From assembly GCA_030531305.1 (NCBI GenBank), contig JAUNNT010000022.1, positions 1 to 34,448 on the forward strand: a DNA stretch of 34,448 bases. Direction: 5' to 3'. Source of the stretch: Akkermansia sp. GTDB taxonomy: Bacteria > Verrucomicrobiota > Verrucomicrobiia > Verrucomicrobiales > Akkermansiaceae. The translations under genes were made by a program, and so were the position numbers. Positions 18,984 through 27,190 of the stretch are shown here, one piece after another. Position 1 is the stretch's first letter, and the number at the start of each line of letters is the position of its first letter. The notes beneath the pieces are model-generated. The model was not told the origin of the DNA and searched no databases. It worked only from the letters and a program-made list of their open reading frames with translations.

Positions 18984-19670
18984 TTAGAGAAGCTTGAAGG
19001 CCTTGACGCCCCACTCGCGGCACTCCCAGGCGGAGCCGTCCTGCGAGGTGAAGATGCACACGCCGCCGGTGGGCACCTTGATGTCGTGGGCCGCGCAGAA
19101 GGCGGCGTAGTCGCCCGTGATGTGCGGGGCGAAGCGGATGGCGCCGTTGCTGGAGACGCAGAGCAGGGCCTCGCCGTCCGCCACCTCGGCGGCCAGCTCG
19201 TGCCAGTTGCGGATGATGCGCTCCACGTCCACCTGCCAGCCCTGCGGCACCACGGCGCGCGCGTTCCAGAGGTCGATGGCCTCCGCGCCGAGCTGCTCCA
19301 GCCGGTCCGCGGGCAGGGCGGCGGGGTCCAGCCCCTTCTGCTGTGCGGCCACGCTGCCGAGGCGGCGCATCACGGTTTCCTCGGTCTGGTTCTCGTCGGG
19401 ACCGTAGTCCACCTCGATGAAACGCGCATCGGGCACGACGGGGCAGGGGTTGCCCAGTTCCTCCGCGGCGAGCTGGGCGGTGCGCATGGTGCGCTTGAGC
19501 GGTGCGGCCAGGATGCGGGAGGGGGTGATGCCCAGCTTTTTGAGGTAGAGGCCGATGCCGCGTGCGCGCTCCTCCTCCACCAGCTCCAAATCGGTGCGTG
19601 CGCCTACTCGTGTGGGCGTTTCCCCCTTGCGGAACGTGTTTCCGTGGCGTGCGATAATCAGCGTTTTCAT
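18984..19670 (-). CDS. Histidine phosphatase (phosphoglycerate mutase-like) family protein
   Basis: The 228-residue protein carries the phosphohistidine motif RHGN (8-11), a second arginine at R60 in APLKRT and an acidic residue at E86. The second catalytic histidine of the family, normally in a V-S-H-G-G-x-I-R pattern, is absent: positions 172-179 read VSSNGAIR, putting Ser at the usual His. Relatives with SNG here exist as I recall, so it may be a subfamily trait rather than a damaged site. Substrate is unknown. It is first in the operon with mscL. A 9-codon ORF overlaps its start codon and may couple its translation. Confidence 0.82.
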   Translation of the reverse strand: MKTLIIARHGNTFRKGETPTRVGARTDLELVEEERARGIGLYLKKLGITPSRILAAPLKRTMRTAQLAAEELGNPCPVVPDARFIEVDYGPDENQTEETVMRRLGSVAAQQKGLDPAALPADRLEQLGAEAIDLWNARAVVPQGWQVDVERIIRNWHELAAEVADGEALLCVSSNGAIRFAPHITGDYAAFCAAHDIKVPTGGVCIFTSQDGSAWECREWGVKAFKLL

Positions 19671-19696
19671 ATGGCGGCGAGTGCCGTTTCAGGCAT
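19667..19696 (-). CDS. Possible leaderless 9-codon leader peptide (uORF)
   Basis: An ATG at 19696 lies 5 nt after the TAGAAT -10 box and opens a 9-codon frame (MPETALAAI). Its TGA stop overlaps the phosphatase ATG by the classic four-base ATGA (19670-19667). In this window most genes start 6-9 nt after their -10 box, so the normal start position is occupied by this mini-ORF instead of the phosphatase. It may deliver ribosomes to the downstream start by coupling. It could be chance; no conservation data are available. Confidence 0.4.
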   Translation of the reverse strand: MPETALAAI

Positions 19697-19701
19697 TCCG
19701 C

Positions 19702-19731
19702 ATTCTACCCCACATCCCCCCTTCCGCGCAA
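19702..19731 (-). promoter_or_regulatory. Promoter of the histidine phosphatase-mscL-Aas-like operon
   Basis: On the minus strand: TTGCGC (19731-19726), an 18-bp spacer and TAGAAT (19707-19702). A better -35 match, TTGACT (19736-19731), is 23 bp from the -10 and so badly spaced. The phosphatase ATG lies 31 nt downstream of the -10, with the 9-codon mini-ORF between. Confidence 0.5.
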
Positions 19732-19768
19732 GTCAAAAGAATGTGCACCCGCATGTTTCCGCGGGGCG

Positions 19769-20002
19769 TTATTTGAACAGCGGGGTGATGTACTGCGCCA
19801 GGTCTACGCCGAAGGCGGTCTTAACCACCAGGTAGACCACGCAGAGCATGAAGAGCGCGCCGATGACCTTGCGGACGACGCGGAAGAACACCAACGCCGC
19901 GCCGAAGACCGCTGCCAGCCCGCCGCCTCCCAGCGTGGAGGGGTCGATGCCGAAGATGGTGTGCGGCGCGGCGTCCGCAAGCTGGCAGAGGGCGTGCAGC
20001 AT
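19769..20002 (-). CDS. Small membrane protein of unknown function
   Basis: The 77-residue protein is not recognised. It has a Gly-rich stretch (STLGGGGL) leading into a first hydrophobic segment (LAAVFGAALVFF) and, after a basic turn (RVVRKV), a second one (IGALFMLCVVYLVV). It is therefore probably a two-helix membrane protein. It begins 3 nt after the stop codon of the thioredoxin-like gene and is the last gene of the fhs transcript, so it is likely translated by coupling. Confidence 0.65.
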   Translation of the reverse strand: MLHALCQLADAAPHTIFGIDPSTLGGGGLAAVFGAALVFFRVVRKVIGALFMLCVVYLVVKTAFGVDLAQYITPLFK

Positions 20003-20005
20003 GGA

Positions 20006-20995
20006 CTACTGCTTCTGGTTCTGCTGCGCCTCCATCTCCTTCTTCATGGCGGGCAGCATCTGCTCGTCGTAGTACTTCAGGTTGGAGCGCAGGCGCTCGG
20101 CCAGCTTTGTGTCGGGCGCGGCGGCCTCCGCCTGGCGGTAGTACTCCACCATCTTGAGCAGCGCGTTGTAGTCTCCGCGGATGAAGGAATAGCTGTCGCC
20201 CATGGCGCGCAGGGCGGCCTGTCGCACCTCCGGGTACAGCTCTTTCCGGTCCAGGAATTTCTGCAGCTTCTCCTGCATGGCGGCGATGTCCTGCGGGGCG
20301 AATTTCCCGGTGAAGGAGGTGAGGATTCCCTCCAGGTCCTTGCCCTGCTGCTTGAGCTCGTCCTGGTTGGCGATGAAGCGTGCGTAGCCGAGGGTGTTCT
20401 GCGGGTCCAGGGTGTTGATTTCCTGCACCACGTCCGGGTACTTGTAGCGGCAGAGCTTGGGGATGGCCTCCAGCCCCTCCGCCAGGGCCTTGGCGCGCTC
20501 CAGACCCTGCAGGCCCTGCGCCTTGGAGAATGCGGCGTCGCGCGCGGCGCGCAGCTGCTGCACCTTGTCCAGCTCCGCCACGTACTCCTGCACGGTCTGG
20601 CGGGGGCTAGCGATGACGCCGAAGGGCTTGCCGTTCTCGTCATGCACCACCACGGTGGGGAAGCCGCCGGTGATGTTGTAGGAGGCGAGCAGGGCCTCGT
20701 TGGCGTCCAGCTGCTCCTTGGGCATGGCGGCCACGGCTTCCGGCAGCCGCGGGAACACCACCTCCACCAGAAGGTAGCCGTCCTTCGTCAGCTTGTCGAA
20801 CTCCGGGGAGTCGAATATCTTGGTGCGCAGGTAGATGCAGGGAGGGCACCATTCCTTGCCGGTGAAGTCCAGCAGGATGGTGCGGTGCTGCGCCTGGGCC
20901 ACGGGGATGGCTGCCTCCAGGCTCGGGGCTTCCGGCAAGGCCGCCGCAAGCCCCGCCGCCCAGATGGCGCCGATGATGCCGAGCGTGGTTTTCAT
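20006..20995 (-). CDS. Secreted thioredoxin-fold protein
   Basis: The 329-residue protein has a signal peptide (about 1-19), then a thioredoxin-like domain with the redox motif WCPPC (W49, C50, C53) and the cis-proline region GGFPTVVV. The next 170 residues are helical and charged, without a match I know. The motif resembles thiol-disulfide interchange proteins acting outside the cytoplasm. It could assist folding of cysteine-containing secreted proteins such as the alpha-2-macroglobulin nearby, but that is speculation. It lies 30 nt after fhs and 3 nt before the small membrane protein gene, so it sits mid-operon. Confidence 0.82.
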   Translation of the reverse strand: MKTTLGIIGAIWAAGLAAALPEAPSLEAAIPVAQAQHRTILLDFTGKEWCPPCIYLRTKIFDSPEFDKLTKDGYLLVEVVFPRLPEAVAAMPKEQLDANEALLASYNITGGFPTVVVHDENGKPFGVIASPRQTVQEYVAELDKVQQLRAARDAAFSKAQGLQGLERAKALAEGLEAIPKLCRYKYPDVVQEINTLDPQNTLGYARFIANQDELKQQGKDLEGILTSFTGKFAPQDIAAMQEKLQKFLDRKELYPEVRQAALRAMGDSYSFIRGDYNALLKMVEYYRQAEAAAPDTKLAERLRSNLKYYDEQMLPAMKKEMEAQQNQKQ

Positions 20996-21025
20996 GGTAT
21001 GATGGTGTGTGGTTTTTGGTGGTGG

Positions 21026-22663
21026 TTAGCCCTTCATGCCGGTGATGGTGCCGTCCGCCTCCACCTTGATGGCCTTGGCGGAGGGTTCCTTCGGCAGCGC
21101 CGGCATGCGCAGGATATCCCCGGTGAGCGCCACCAGGAAGCCCGCGCCGTTGGCAATCTCGAAGTCGCGCACGGTGATGACGAAGCCCTTCGGACGGCCC
21201 ACCACGGTGGCGTCGTCGCTCAGCGAGTTCTGGGTCTTGGCCATGCAGACGGGGAGGTTGGTGAGGCCGTTGCGCTCCATGAGGTCCAGCTTCTTGAGCG
21301 CGGCCTTGGTGAGCACCACGCCGTCCGCGCCGTAAATCTTGCGTGCGATGGTCTCCATGCGCTCCTTGACGGGGATGTCCAGATCGTAGAGGCACTTGAA
21401 GGGCGGGTTGTCGGCCTTGTCGATGCTTTCCACCACGGTGGTGGCGAGCTCCTTGGCACCCTGCCCGCCCTCGCCGAAGACGTTGGCGACGGCGCAGCCC
21501 ACGCCCATCTCCGCGCAGAGCTTCTTCACCTCGGCAATCTCTTCCTCGGTGTCGGTGGCGGCAAAGAGGTTGATGGCCACGGTGACCGGGCGGTTGTAGA
21601 GCTTGGCGCTGGTGATGTGGGCGGCGAGGTTCTCCAGGCCCTTGCGCACGGCTTCCACGTTGGGGGGATCAAGCTCCTTCTTGTTGACGCCGCCGTGCAT
21701 CTTGAGCGCGCGGATGGTGGCCACGATGACGATGGCATCCGGCGAGAGCCCGCTCTGGCGGCACTTGATGTCCAGGAACTTCTCCGCGCCCAGGTCGAAC
21801 GCGAAGCCAGCCTCCGTCACGGTGTACTCGCTGCAGGCCAGCGCCAGGCGCGTGGCCAGCACGGAGTTGCAACCGTGCGCGATGTTGGCGAACGGACCGC
21901 CGTGCACGAACGCCGGCACGCCCTCCAGGCTCTGCACCAGGTTCGGGTTGATGGCGTCCTTCAGGATGGCCAGCATGGAGTCCGTCACGCCGAACTCCTT
22001 GGCGTACACGGCCTCGTCCTCCGCGGTGAAGCCCACCACGATGTTGTCGATGCGGCGGCGCAGGTCGTCCATGCCCTCCGCCAGGCAGAAGCAGGCCATC
22101 ACCTCGGAGGCGGGGGTGATGTTGAAGCCCTCCTCGCGCGGCACGCCGTTGCGGTTCAGGCCGCACACGATGCTGCGCAGCGAGCGGTCGTTCATGTCGA
22201 TCACGCGCTTCCACGTCACCTTGTTCTGGTCCAGCTTGGTGGTGCGGTAGAACAGCGCGTTGTCGATCACCGCGGAAAGCAGGTTGTTGGCGGAGGTGAT
22301 GGCGGAGAAGTCGCCGTTGAAGCAGAGGTTGATGCTCACGCCGGGCGTGATGGAGGACGCGCCGCCGCCGGTGGCGCCGCCCTTGCGGCCGAACACCGGG
22401 CCCATGGAGGGCTCGCGCAATGCCAGGCAGGAGCGCTTGCCGATGGCCTGCAAGCCCTGTGCCAGGCCGATGGACACCGTGGTCTTGCCCTCGCCCGCGG
22501 GCGTGGGCGTGAGCGCGCTCACCAGGATGAGGTGACCCTGCTTGCGGTTCTCCTTCAGGGCTGCAATGTCAACCTTGGCCTTGTCGCGGCCGTAGGGGAT
22601 GATAAACTTCTCATCCAAGCCCAGCTTGGATGCCATCTTGGCAACAAAAGACTCTTCTGTCAT
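21026..22663 (-). CDS. fhs: Formate-tetrahydrofolate ligase
   Basis: The 545-residue enzyme makes 10-formyl-THF from formate, THF and ATP, feeding purine synthesis and initiator-tRNA formylation. The P-loop TPTPAGEGKTT (52-62) is the family hallmark. Other conserved blocks include LREPSMGPVFG and GGGASSITP. Length is close to the usual 555. It is first in an operon with the thioredoxin-like and small membrane protein genes, whose link to folate is not obvious. Its promoter ends 6 nt before the ATG, leaving no room for a leader riboswitch. Confidence 0.97.
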   Translation of the reverse strand: MTEESFVAKMASKLGLDEKFIIPYGRDKAKVDIAALKENRKQGHLILVSALTPTPAGEGKTTVSIGLAQGLQAIGKRSCLALREPSMGPVFGRKGGATGGGASSITPGVSINLCFNGDFSAITSANNLLSAVIDNALFYRTTKLDQNKVTWKRVIDMNDRSLRSIVCGLNRNGVPREEGFNITPASEVMACFCLAEGMDDLRRRIDNIVVGFTAEDEAVYAKEFGVTDSMLAILKDAINPNLVQSLEGVPAFVHGGPFANIAHGCNSVLATRLALACSEYTVTEAGFAFDLGAEKFLDIKCRQSGLSPDAIVIVATIRALKMHGGVNKKELDPPNVEAVRKGLENLAAHITSAKLYNRPVTVAINLFAATDTEEEIAEVKKLCAEMGVGCAVANVFGEGGQGAKELATTVVESIDKADNPPFKCLYDLDIPVKERMETIARKIYGADGVVLTKAALKKLDLMERNGLTNLPVCMAKTQNSLSDDATVVGRPKGFVITVRDFEIANGAGFLVALTGDILRMPALPKEPSAKAIKVEADGTITGMKG

Positions 22664-22669
22664 GAGTCC

Positions 22670-22698
22670 ACTCTAGCACAACCCCGCCCCCGTGGCAA
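22670..22698 (-). promoter_or_regulatory. fhs promoter
   Basis: On the minus strand: TTGCCA (22698-22693), a 17-bp spacer and TAGAGT (22675-22670), with 6 nt to the ATG at 22663. The -35 boxes of this and the divergent GH16 promoter are only 11 bp apart. Confidence 0.7.
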
Positions 22699-22709
22699 TC
22701 CCATTCTTG

Positions 22710-22738
22710 TTGACGCAAGGGGTATAGCGTGGTATATC
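22710..22738 (+). promoter_or_regulatory. GH16 gene promoter
   Basis: TTGACG (22710-22715), a 17-bp spacer and TATATC (22733-22738), with 9 nt to the ATG at 22748. The region is unusually AT-rich for this genome, with overlapping alternative -10-like hexamers. Confidence 0.6.
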
Positions 22739-22747
22739 TAACATACT

Positions 22748-23590
22748 ATGAAGACACTAATGCTCCTTCTCTGTTTGTCTCTTCCTCTTGCTGCGGCGGG
22801 GAAATCCCAAGCTCCCAAGACCCTGCCGGGCGGCTGGGTGCTGGAGTGGAACGACGAGTTCAACGGCTCCAAGCTCGACCTCAAGAAATGGCAGCCGGAG
22901 CTGGGCGTCATCCGCAACGTGGGTGCCGCCCAAACCTACACGCAGGATTGCATCCAGTTCAAGAACGGCATGCTCGTGCTCAAGACCGAGGCCAAGGAAA
23001 CCCCGGTGAGCAATTTCAAGCCCGGCTCCAACAAGTGGTTCGAGCAGCGCAAGACCATGCCCTACAAGAGCGGCTCCATCACCACCCAGGGCCTCAAGAC
23101 CTTCTTCCACGGCCGCTTGGAGGTGCGCGCCAACATCCCCGGCAACAAGGGCGCCTGGCCCGCCATCTGGCTTATCTGCGAGAACCCCTGGGGCTGGCCG
23201 CAATGCGGGGAAATCGACATCATGGAGCACGCCTCCCAGCAGCATGACATGTGCCACGCTACCATCCACTGGGGCAAAAACGGCGGTGACCAGGACACCT
23301 ACGCCACCCACCACCCCAAGATCAACGGCCTCACCGGAAACTTCCACCTCTACTGGATGGAGTGGGACGAGAAGCAGATACGCCTCGGCGTGGACAAGCA
23401 GACCATCACCACCCTCAACACCGACACCGTCACCTACCCGGACGGCCGCAAGCCCTTCGACAAGGGCGGCTACCTCATCATCAACACCGCCGTGGGCGGC
23501 CCCGGCACCATGACCGAGGCTCCCGACGCCAGCCAGTACCCCTGCCAGTTCCAGGTGGACTACGTGCGGTACTACACCAAGGGGAAGTGA
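22748..23590 (+). CDS. Secreted GH16 family glycoside hydrolase (beta-glucanase-like)
   Basis: The 280-residue protein has a signal peptide (about 1-18) and one GH16 domain. The catalytic signature GEIDIMEH places the nucleophile at E155, the assisting D157 and the acid/base at E160. Aromatic residues common in the glycan cleft (W137, W141, W148, W150) surround it. GH16 members cleave beta-1,3/1,4-glucans, laminarin, agar, carrageenan or, in gut bacteria, mucin O-glycans; sequence alone does not choose. There is no lipobox or extra binding module. The gene stands alone, divergent from fhs, with its stop 4 nt from the convergent AhbA/B-like stop codon. Confidence 0.93.
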   Translation: MKTLMLLLCLSLPLAAAGKSQAPKTLPGGWVLEWNDEFNGSKLDLKKWQPELGVIRNVGAAQTYTQDCIQFKNGMLVLKTEAKETPVSNFKPGSNKWFEQRKTMPYKSGSITTQGLKTFFHGRLEVRANIPGNKGAWPAIWLICENPWGWPQCGEIDIMEHASQQHDMCHATIHWGKNGGDQDTYATHHPKINGLTGNFHLYWMEWDEKQIRLGVDKQTITTLNTDTVTYPDGRKPFDKGGYLIINTAVGGPGTMTEAPDASQYPCQFQVDYVRYYTKGK

Positions 23591-23594
23591 TGTA

Positions 23595-24683
23595 TCACGC
23601 CCATTGCTCCCGCCAGGGAGCGTAGGCGGCGGGGGAGATTTCGCTGGGGCGTATTTCCGCGCGCTCGCTGAGGAATGCGGCGGTGTGGAGCAGGGGAATG
23701 CCCTGCGATGCCAGGTATTCATCCATGGCGGCCTTGTGGGCGCGCAGGGTCTCTGCGGACGCGGCGTGCGCCACGCCCATGACCTGCGCGCCGCCGAATA
23801 CCTTTTCGCCGCCGCTGCGCCAGTAGCAGTGGGTCATGCACAGGTGCGAGCCGATGGCCGCGCCCGCGCGTTCCTCCATGCTCGGCGGCACCGCCCAGTG
23901 GAACAGCGCGGCATGGCCCGTGCCGGCGCGCTCGTCCGCCGCACCCCGGTGGTCCAGGAACACGGCGAACCTTCCCACGACGCCGCGCGCGTCCAGCGAT
24001 TCCGCCAGGCGGCAATACGTCTCTACATCCATGCCGAGCGCGGCGGCGCGCGCCTCCCACGGGCATGAAACGAACTCCCGCGGCTGCAGGCTCTCCTTGA
24101 GGGAAAGCAGCACGCGCCATTCATCGTCGGTGAGCTGCACTTGGCGCGGGCGCTGCATGGGCGGGGGCTGCGGCAGGCGCGCACCGGGCTGCAGGCTGGC
24201 GCGGCGGGTGTGTCCCACGCCGAGGGTGAACATGCCCACCACGGGCATCACCACCCACTCTTGCGCGTGGATATGCCTTGCGAGAATGCGGCAATGCTCC
24301 TGCACGGAACCGCAGCCGCACGGCACCTTCAGCGTGGTCCACAGGCGGTACGCCGCGCCTGGCGCGTTCGGCGGGTCGGCTCGGCGCACCACGATATGCC
24401 CGGTGAAGGGGTCGTGGGCCAGCAGCCAGTCGAATGCCGCATCCAAAAAACTTTCTGATACATTCCACGCCACGAGCGCGCCCTCCGCCAGGCTGGTGGT
24501 GAGCACGGTCTGGCGCACGCGGCGGATGCGGCCCTCATGCAGCATCGAGAGCAAACGCGCAATGACCGCATCCTCTCCCACGCCGCTGGCACTCGCCACC
24601 GCGGCGAACGGGCGGCGGTGGAAGCCCGCCACGCAGTCCTCCGCCACGGACAGGATGCGGGTGTCGAGCGCGGAGGTGTCCAT
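23595..24683 (-). CDS. AhbA/AhbB-like (Lrp/AsnC-type) double-domain protein, possible siroheme decarboxylase relative
   Basis: The 362-residue protein reads as two AhbA/AhbB-like halves in tandem. Each has a winged-helix start and an AsnC-type alpha/beta domain. In the first half MPVVGMFTLGV resembles the AhbA pattern LPTxRxFKIGV. In the second half GVVGRFAVFLDHRGA and MTHCYWR resemble AhbB patterns RFxxxLxHRKAG and SHCYxR. In the alternative heme pathway AhbA and AhbB are separate proteins that decarboxylate siroheme. Here they seem fused, and the first half carries an unusual CGCGxxxxxHC cluster. No other heme gene is nearby. A transcription regulator is the alternative. It lies 6 nt after ispE, so the two are probably cotranscribed. 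Confidence 0.6.
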   Translation of the reverse strand: MDTSALDTRILSVAEDCVAGFHRRPFAAVASASGVGEDAVIARLLSMLHEGRIRRVRQTVLTTSLAEGALVAWNVSESFLDAAFDWLLAHDPFTGHIVVRRADPPNAPGAAYRLWTTLKVPCGCGSVQEHCRILARHIHAQEWVVMPVVGMFTLGVGHTRRASLQPGARLPQPPPMQRPRQVQLTDDEWRVLLSLKESLQPREFVSCPWEARAAALGMDVETYCRLAESLDARGVVGRFAVFLDHRGAADERAGTGHAALFHWAVPPSMEERAGAAIGSHLCMTHCYWRSGGEKVFGGAQVMGVAHAASAETLRAHKAAMDEYLASQGIPLLHTAAFLSERAEIRPSEISPAAYAPWREQWA

Positions 24684-24689
24684 GCGGCG

Positions 24690-25535
24690 TCAGGGCTGGG
24701 GGTTGACCGTGCCGCAGTGCACAAAGAGCGTGGGGTCCAGCTCCTGCCGCGCTTTTTCCGCAATGGCGCGGGCCTGCTCCGGGGTGTCGGTGAGGGCGAA
24801 GAGGGACGAGCCGGAGCCGCTCATGAGCGCCACGCGCGCGCCCTCCTGCTCCAGCAGCCACGTCTTCATGGCCGCCAGCACGGGGAACTTGGAAAACACC
24901 GGGCGCTCCAGCTCGTTGACGAACTGGATGTCGTCCAGCTGCTGCGTGCCGTAGTTGATGCCCTTGAGGCGGCGCGAGCAGGTGAGGTTCTTGTAGGCGT
25001 ACGGGGTGGACACGGCGAACTGCGGCTTGAGCAGCACCAGCGGACGGCTCCAGCCCGCCAGCTCCGGCTTGGGCGTCACGATTTCCCCGCGCCCGGTGCA
25101 GCGGCTGATGACCGGGTTGAGGAAGAACGGCACATCGCTGCCCAGGTTGGCGGCCATGGCCTGCAGCTCCTCCGGCGCGTAGTTGGTGCCCAGGATTTCG
25201 TTGAGGGCCTTGAGGGTGACGGCGGCATCGGCCGACCCGCCGCCGAGCCCGGCGCCGTGCGGGATGCACTTGGTGAGGGCGATGCGCTGCTTGGCCTTGC
25301 GCCCATACACCTTTTCGAACTCGCGCACCGCCTTGAACACCAGGTTGCTCTCGTCCGTGGGCACGCCCGGCATGTCGCACGCCAGCGTGGTGGTGCGGGA
25401 GTTGGTGAACTCCAGCGTGTCGTACAGGTCGATGGGCGCCATGAGAATGTCCACGTTGTGGTATCCGTCCTCGCGCTGCTTGCTGCTGACCCGCAGGGAA
25501 AGGTTGACCTTAGCCGGTGCCGTGTAGGTTGCCAT
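24690..25535 (-). CDS. ispE: 4-diphosphocytidyl-2-C-methyl-D-erythritol kinase
   Basis: The 281-residue GHMP-family kinase phosphorylates CDP-methylerythritol in the MEP route to isoprenoids. Hallmarks are the N-terminal PAKVNLSLRV with the catalytic-region Lys, GYHNVD, the ATP loop PHGAGLGGGSADAA (92-105) and a C-terminal SGSGSSLFAL. Length is normal. The start at 25535 is chosen because the family N-terminus begins there and a consensus promoter ends 7 nt upstream. It is first in a two-gene unit with the AhbA/B-like gene. The prenyl diphosphate synthase two genes upstream uses the products of this pathway. Confidence 0.95.
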   Translation of the reverse strand: MATYTAPAKVNLSLRVSSKQREDGYHNVDILMAPIDLYDTLEFTNSRTTTLACDMPGVPTDESNLVFKAVREFEKVYGRKAKQRIALTKCIPHGAGLGGGSADAAVTLKALNEILGTNYAPEELQAMAANLGSDVPFFLNPVISRCTGRGEIVTPKPELAGWSRPLVLLKPQFAVSTPYAYKNLTCSRRLKGINYGTQQLDDIQFVNELERPVFSKFPVLAAMKTWLLEQEGARVALMSGSGSSLFALTDTPEQARAIAEKARQELDPTLFVHCGTVNPQP

Positions 25536-25542
25536 GCCGCGT

Positions 25543-25571
25543 ATTATACATGATTCCCCGCGCGCCGTCAA
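25543..25571 (-). promoter_or_regulatory. ispE promoter
   Basis: On the minus strand: TTGACG (25571-25566), a 17-bp spacer and consensus TATAAT (25548-25543), then 7 nt to the ATG at 25535. It occupies the gap after the FAD-protein gene and predicts a leaderless ispE transcript. Confidence 0.8.
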
Positions 25572-25588
25572 TGTTGCGTGCGCGCGGT

Positions 25589-27163
25589 TCACAGGAGGGC
25601 GGCGGCGGCTTCCGCGCAGCGGCGGCCGTCCAGCGCGGCGGAGACGATGCCGCCGGCGAAGCCCGCGCCCTCGCCGCAGGGGAAGAGCATCTCCAGGTCC
25701 GGGCTTTGCAGGGAGTCGGGGGCGCGCGGGATGCGCACGGGCGAGCTGGTGCGCGTCTCGCAGCCGATGAGCAGGGCGTCCTCCCCGGCGAACCCGCGCA
25801 GCTTGCGGTTGAAGAGGAGCAGGCCCTCCTGCATGCGTTCCGCGATGCCGCGCGGCAGCAGGGCGTGGAGGTCCCACGGGGAGATACCGGGGTGGTAGCT
25901 GGTGGCGGGTAGCGTTTGCGAGACGCGGTGGACGAGGAAATCCACCACACGTTGCGCGGGGGCTTTCATCATGCCGCCTCCGGCGCGGGAGGTGGCGGTC
26001 TCCAGCGCTTTCTGGAAGGCGATGCCGGAGAGCGCGCCGTGCTCCGGCAGGAAGTCGTCGGTGTCCTCCGGCTCCACGGTGACCACGAACCCGGAGTTGG
26101 CGAAGGGCGAGTTGCGGCGGGAGAGGGACATGCCGTTGACCACCACCTCGTCGTTCTCCGTGGCGGCGGGCACGATGAACCCGCCCGGGCACATGCAGAA
26201 GGAGTGCACGCCGCGCCCGCGTATCTTGGTGGCCAGGGTGTAGCTGGCGGCGGGCAGGGCATCCGGGCGGGGCTGGCCGGGGCGCAGGTGGTACTGCGCG
26301 GCATCCACCAGCGCCTGCGGGTGCTCGATGCGCACGCCCACGGCGAAGGGTTTGCGCTCCAGCCGCACGCCCTCCGCCTGCAGCATGCGGTACACATCCC
26401 GCGCGCTGTGCCCGGTGGCCAGGATGACGGCGTCCCCGGCAATCTCCGAGCCGTCGGCGGTGCGCACGCCGCGCACGCGCTTGCCGTCCGCGGATTTGAG
26501 GAGGCCGACCACGCGGGACTGGAAATGCACCTCTCCCCCGGCCTCCAGGATGGAGGCGCGCATGGCCTTGATGATGTTGGGGAGGCGGTTGGAGCCGATG
26601 TGCGGGTGGGCGTCCGTGAGGATTTCTGGTGCGGCGCCGTGCGCCACGAAGGTCTCGTACACCTCCATGACGGGGCCGCGCTTGGTGGCGCGGGTGAAAA
26701 GCTTGCCGTCGGAGAACGTGCCGGCGCCGCCCTCGCCGAAGCAGTAGTTGGAATCCTCCACCACGTAGCCCTGGCAGTTGATGGGCTGCAAATCAAAGCG
26801 GCGGGCGGACACGTCCTTGCCGCGCTCCACCACCACGGGTTTCAGGCCCAGCTCCAGGCAGCGCAGCGCCGCGAACAACCCGCCCGGCCCGCTGCCCACG
26901 ATGACCACGCGCCTGGCATCCGCCGCCACTGGCGCGTAGTGCCGCTGCGGCGGCTCGTAGGGCGGCAGAGGCTCGTCGATTCCCACCAGCAGGCGCAGCT
27001 GCTTGCAGACGGGGCGGCGGCGGGCATCGATGCTCTCTTTCACCAGCCGCATGCCGAGCACGCGTTTGGGCGAGATTTGGAGGGATTGCGCCACGGCCTT
27101 GCGGCGCGCGTCCTCACGCAGGGATGCGGCAAGCGGCAGGTGGATGTCCAGCTCCTGAATCAT
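25589..27163 (-). CDS. FAD-dependent oxidoreductase of the COG2509 type, function unknown
   Basis: The 524-residue flavoprotein belongs to the uncharacterised FAD-dependent dehydrogenases. An N-terminal domain of about 80 residues (basic, with SPKRVLGMRLVKESIDAR) precedes the FAD-binding loop GSGPGG (90-95). Conserved blocks follow: CFGEGGAGTFSDGKL and, later, FCMCPGGFIVPA. The C-terminus holds the second dinucleotide-type motif PCGEGAGFAGGI. Substrate and electron acceptor are unknown. It lies 27 nt after the polyprenyl synthase gene on the same strand, which hints at a link to quinone or isoprenoid metabolism, by context only. Confidence 0.88.
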   Translation of the reverse strand: MIQELDIHLPLAASLREDARRKAVAQSLQISPKRVLGMRLVKESIDARRRPVCKQLRLLVGIDEPLPPYEPPQRHYAPVAADARRVVIVGSGPGGLFAALRCLELGLKPVVVERGKDVSARRFDLQPINCQGYVVEDSNYCFGEGGAGTFSDGKLFTRATKRGPVMEVYETFVAHGAAPEILTDAHPHIGSNRLPNIIKAMRASILEAGGEVHFQSRVVGLLKSADGKRVRGVRTADGSEIAGDAVILATGHSARDVYRMLQAEGVRLERKPFAVGVRIEHPQALVDAAQYHLRPGQPRPDALPAASYTLATKIRGRGVHSFCMCPGGFIVPAATENDEVVVNGMSLSRRNSPFANSGFVVTVEPEDTDDFLPEHGALSGIAFQKALETATSRAGGGMMKAPAQRVVDFLVHRVSQTLPATSYHPGISPWDLHALLPRGIAERMQEGLLLFNRKLRGFAGEDALLIGCETRTSSPVRIPRAPDSLQSPDLEMLFPCGEGAGFAGGIVSAALDGRRCAEAAAALL

Positions 27164-27190
27164 GCCGGCGGGTGGCGCGGGGGATGAAAA

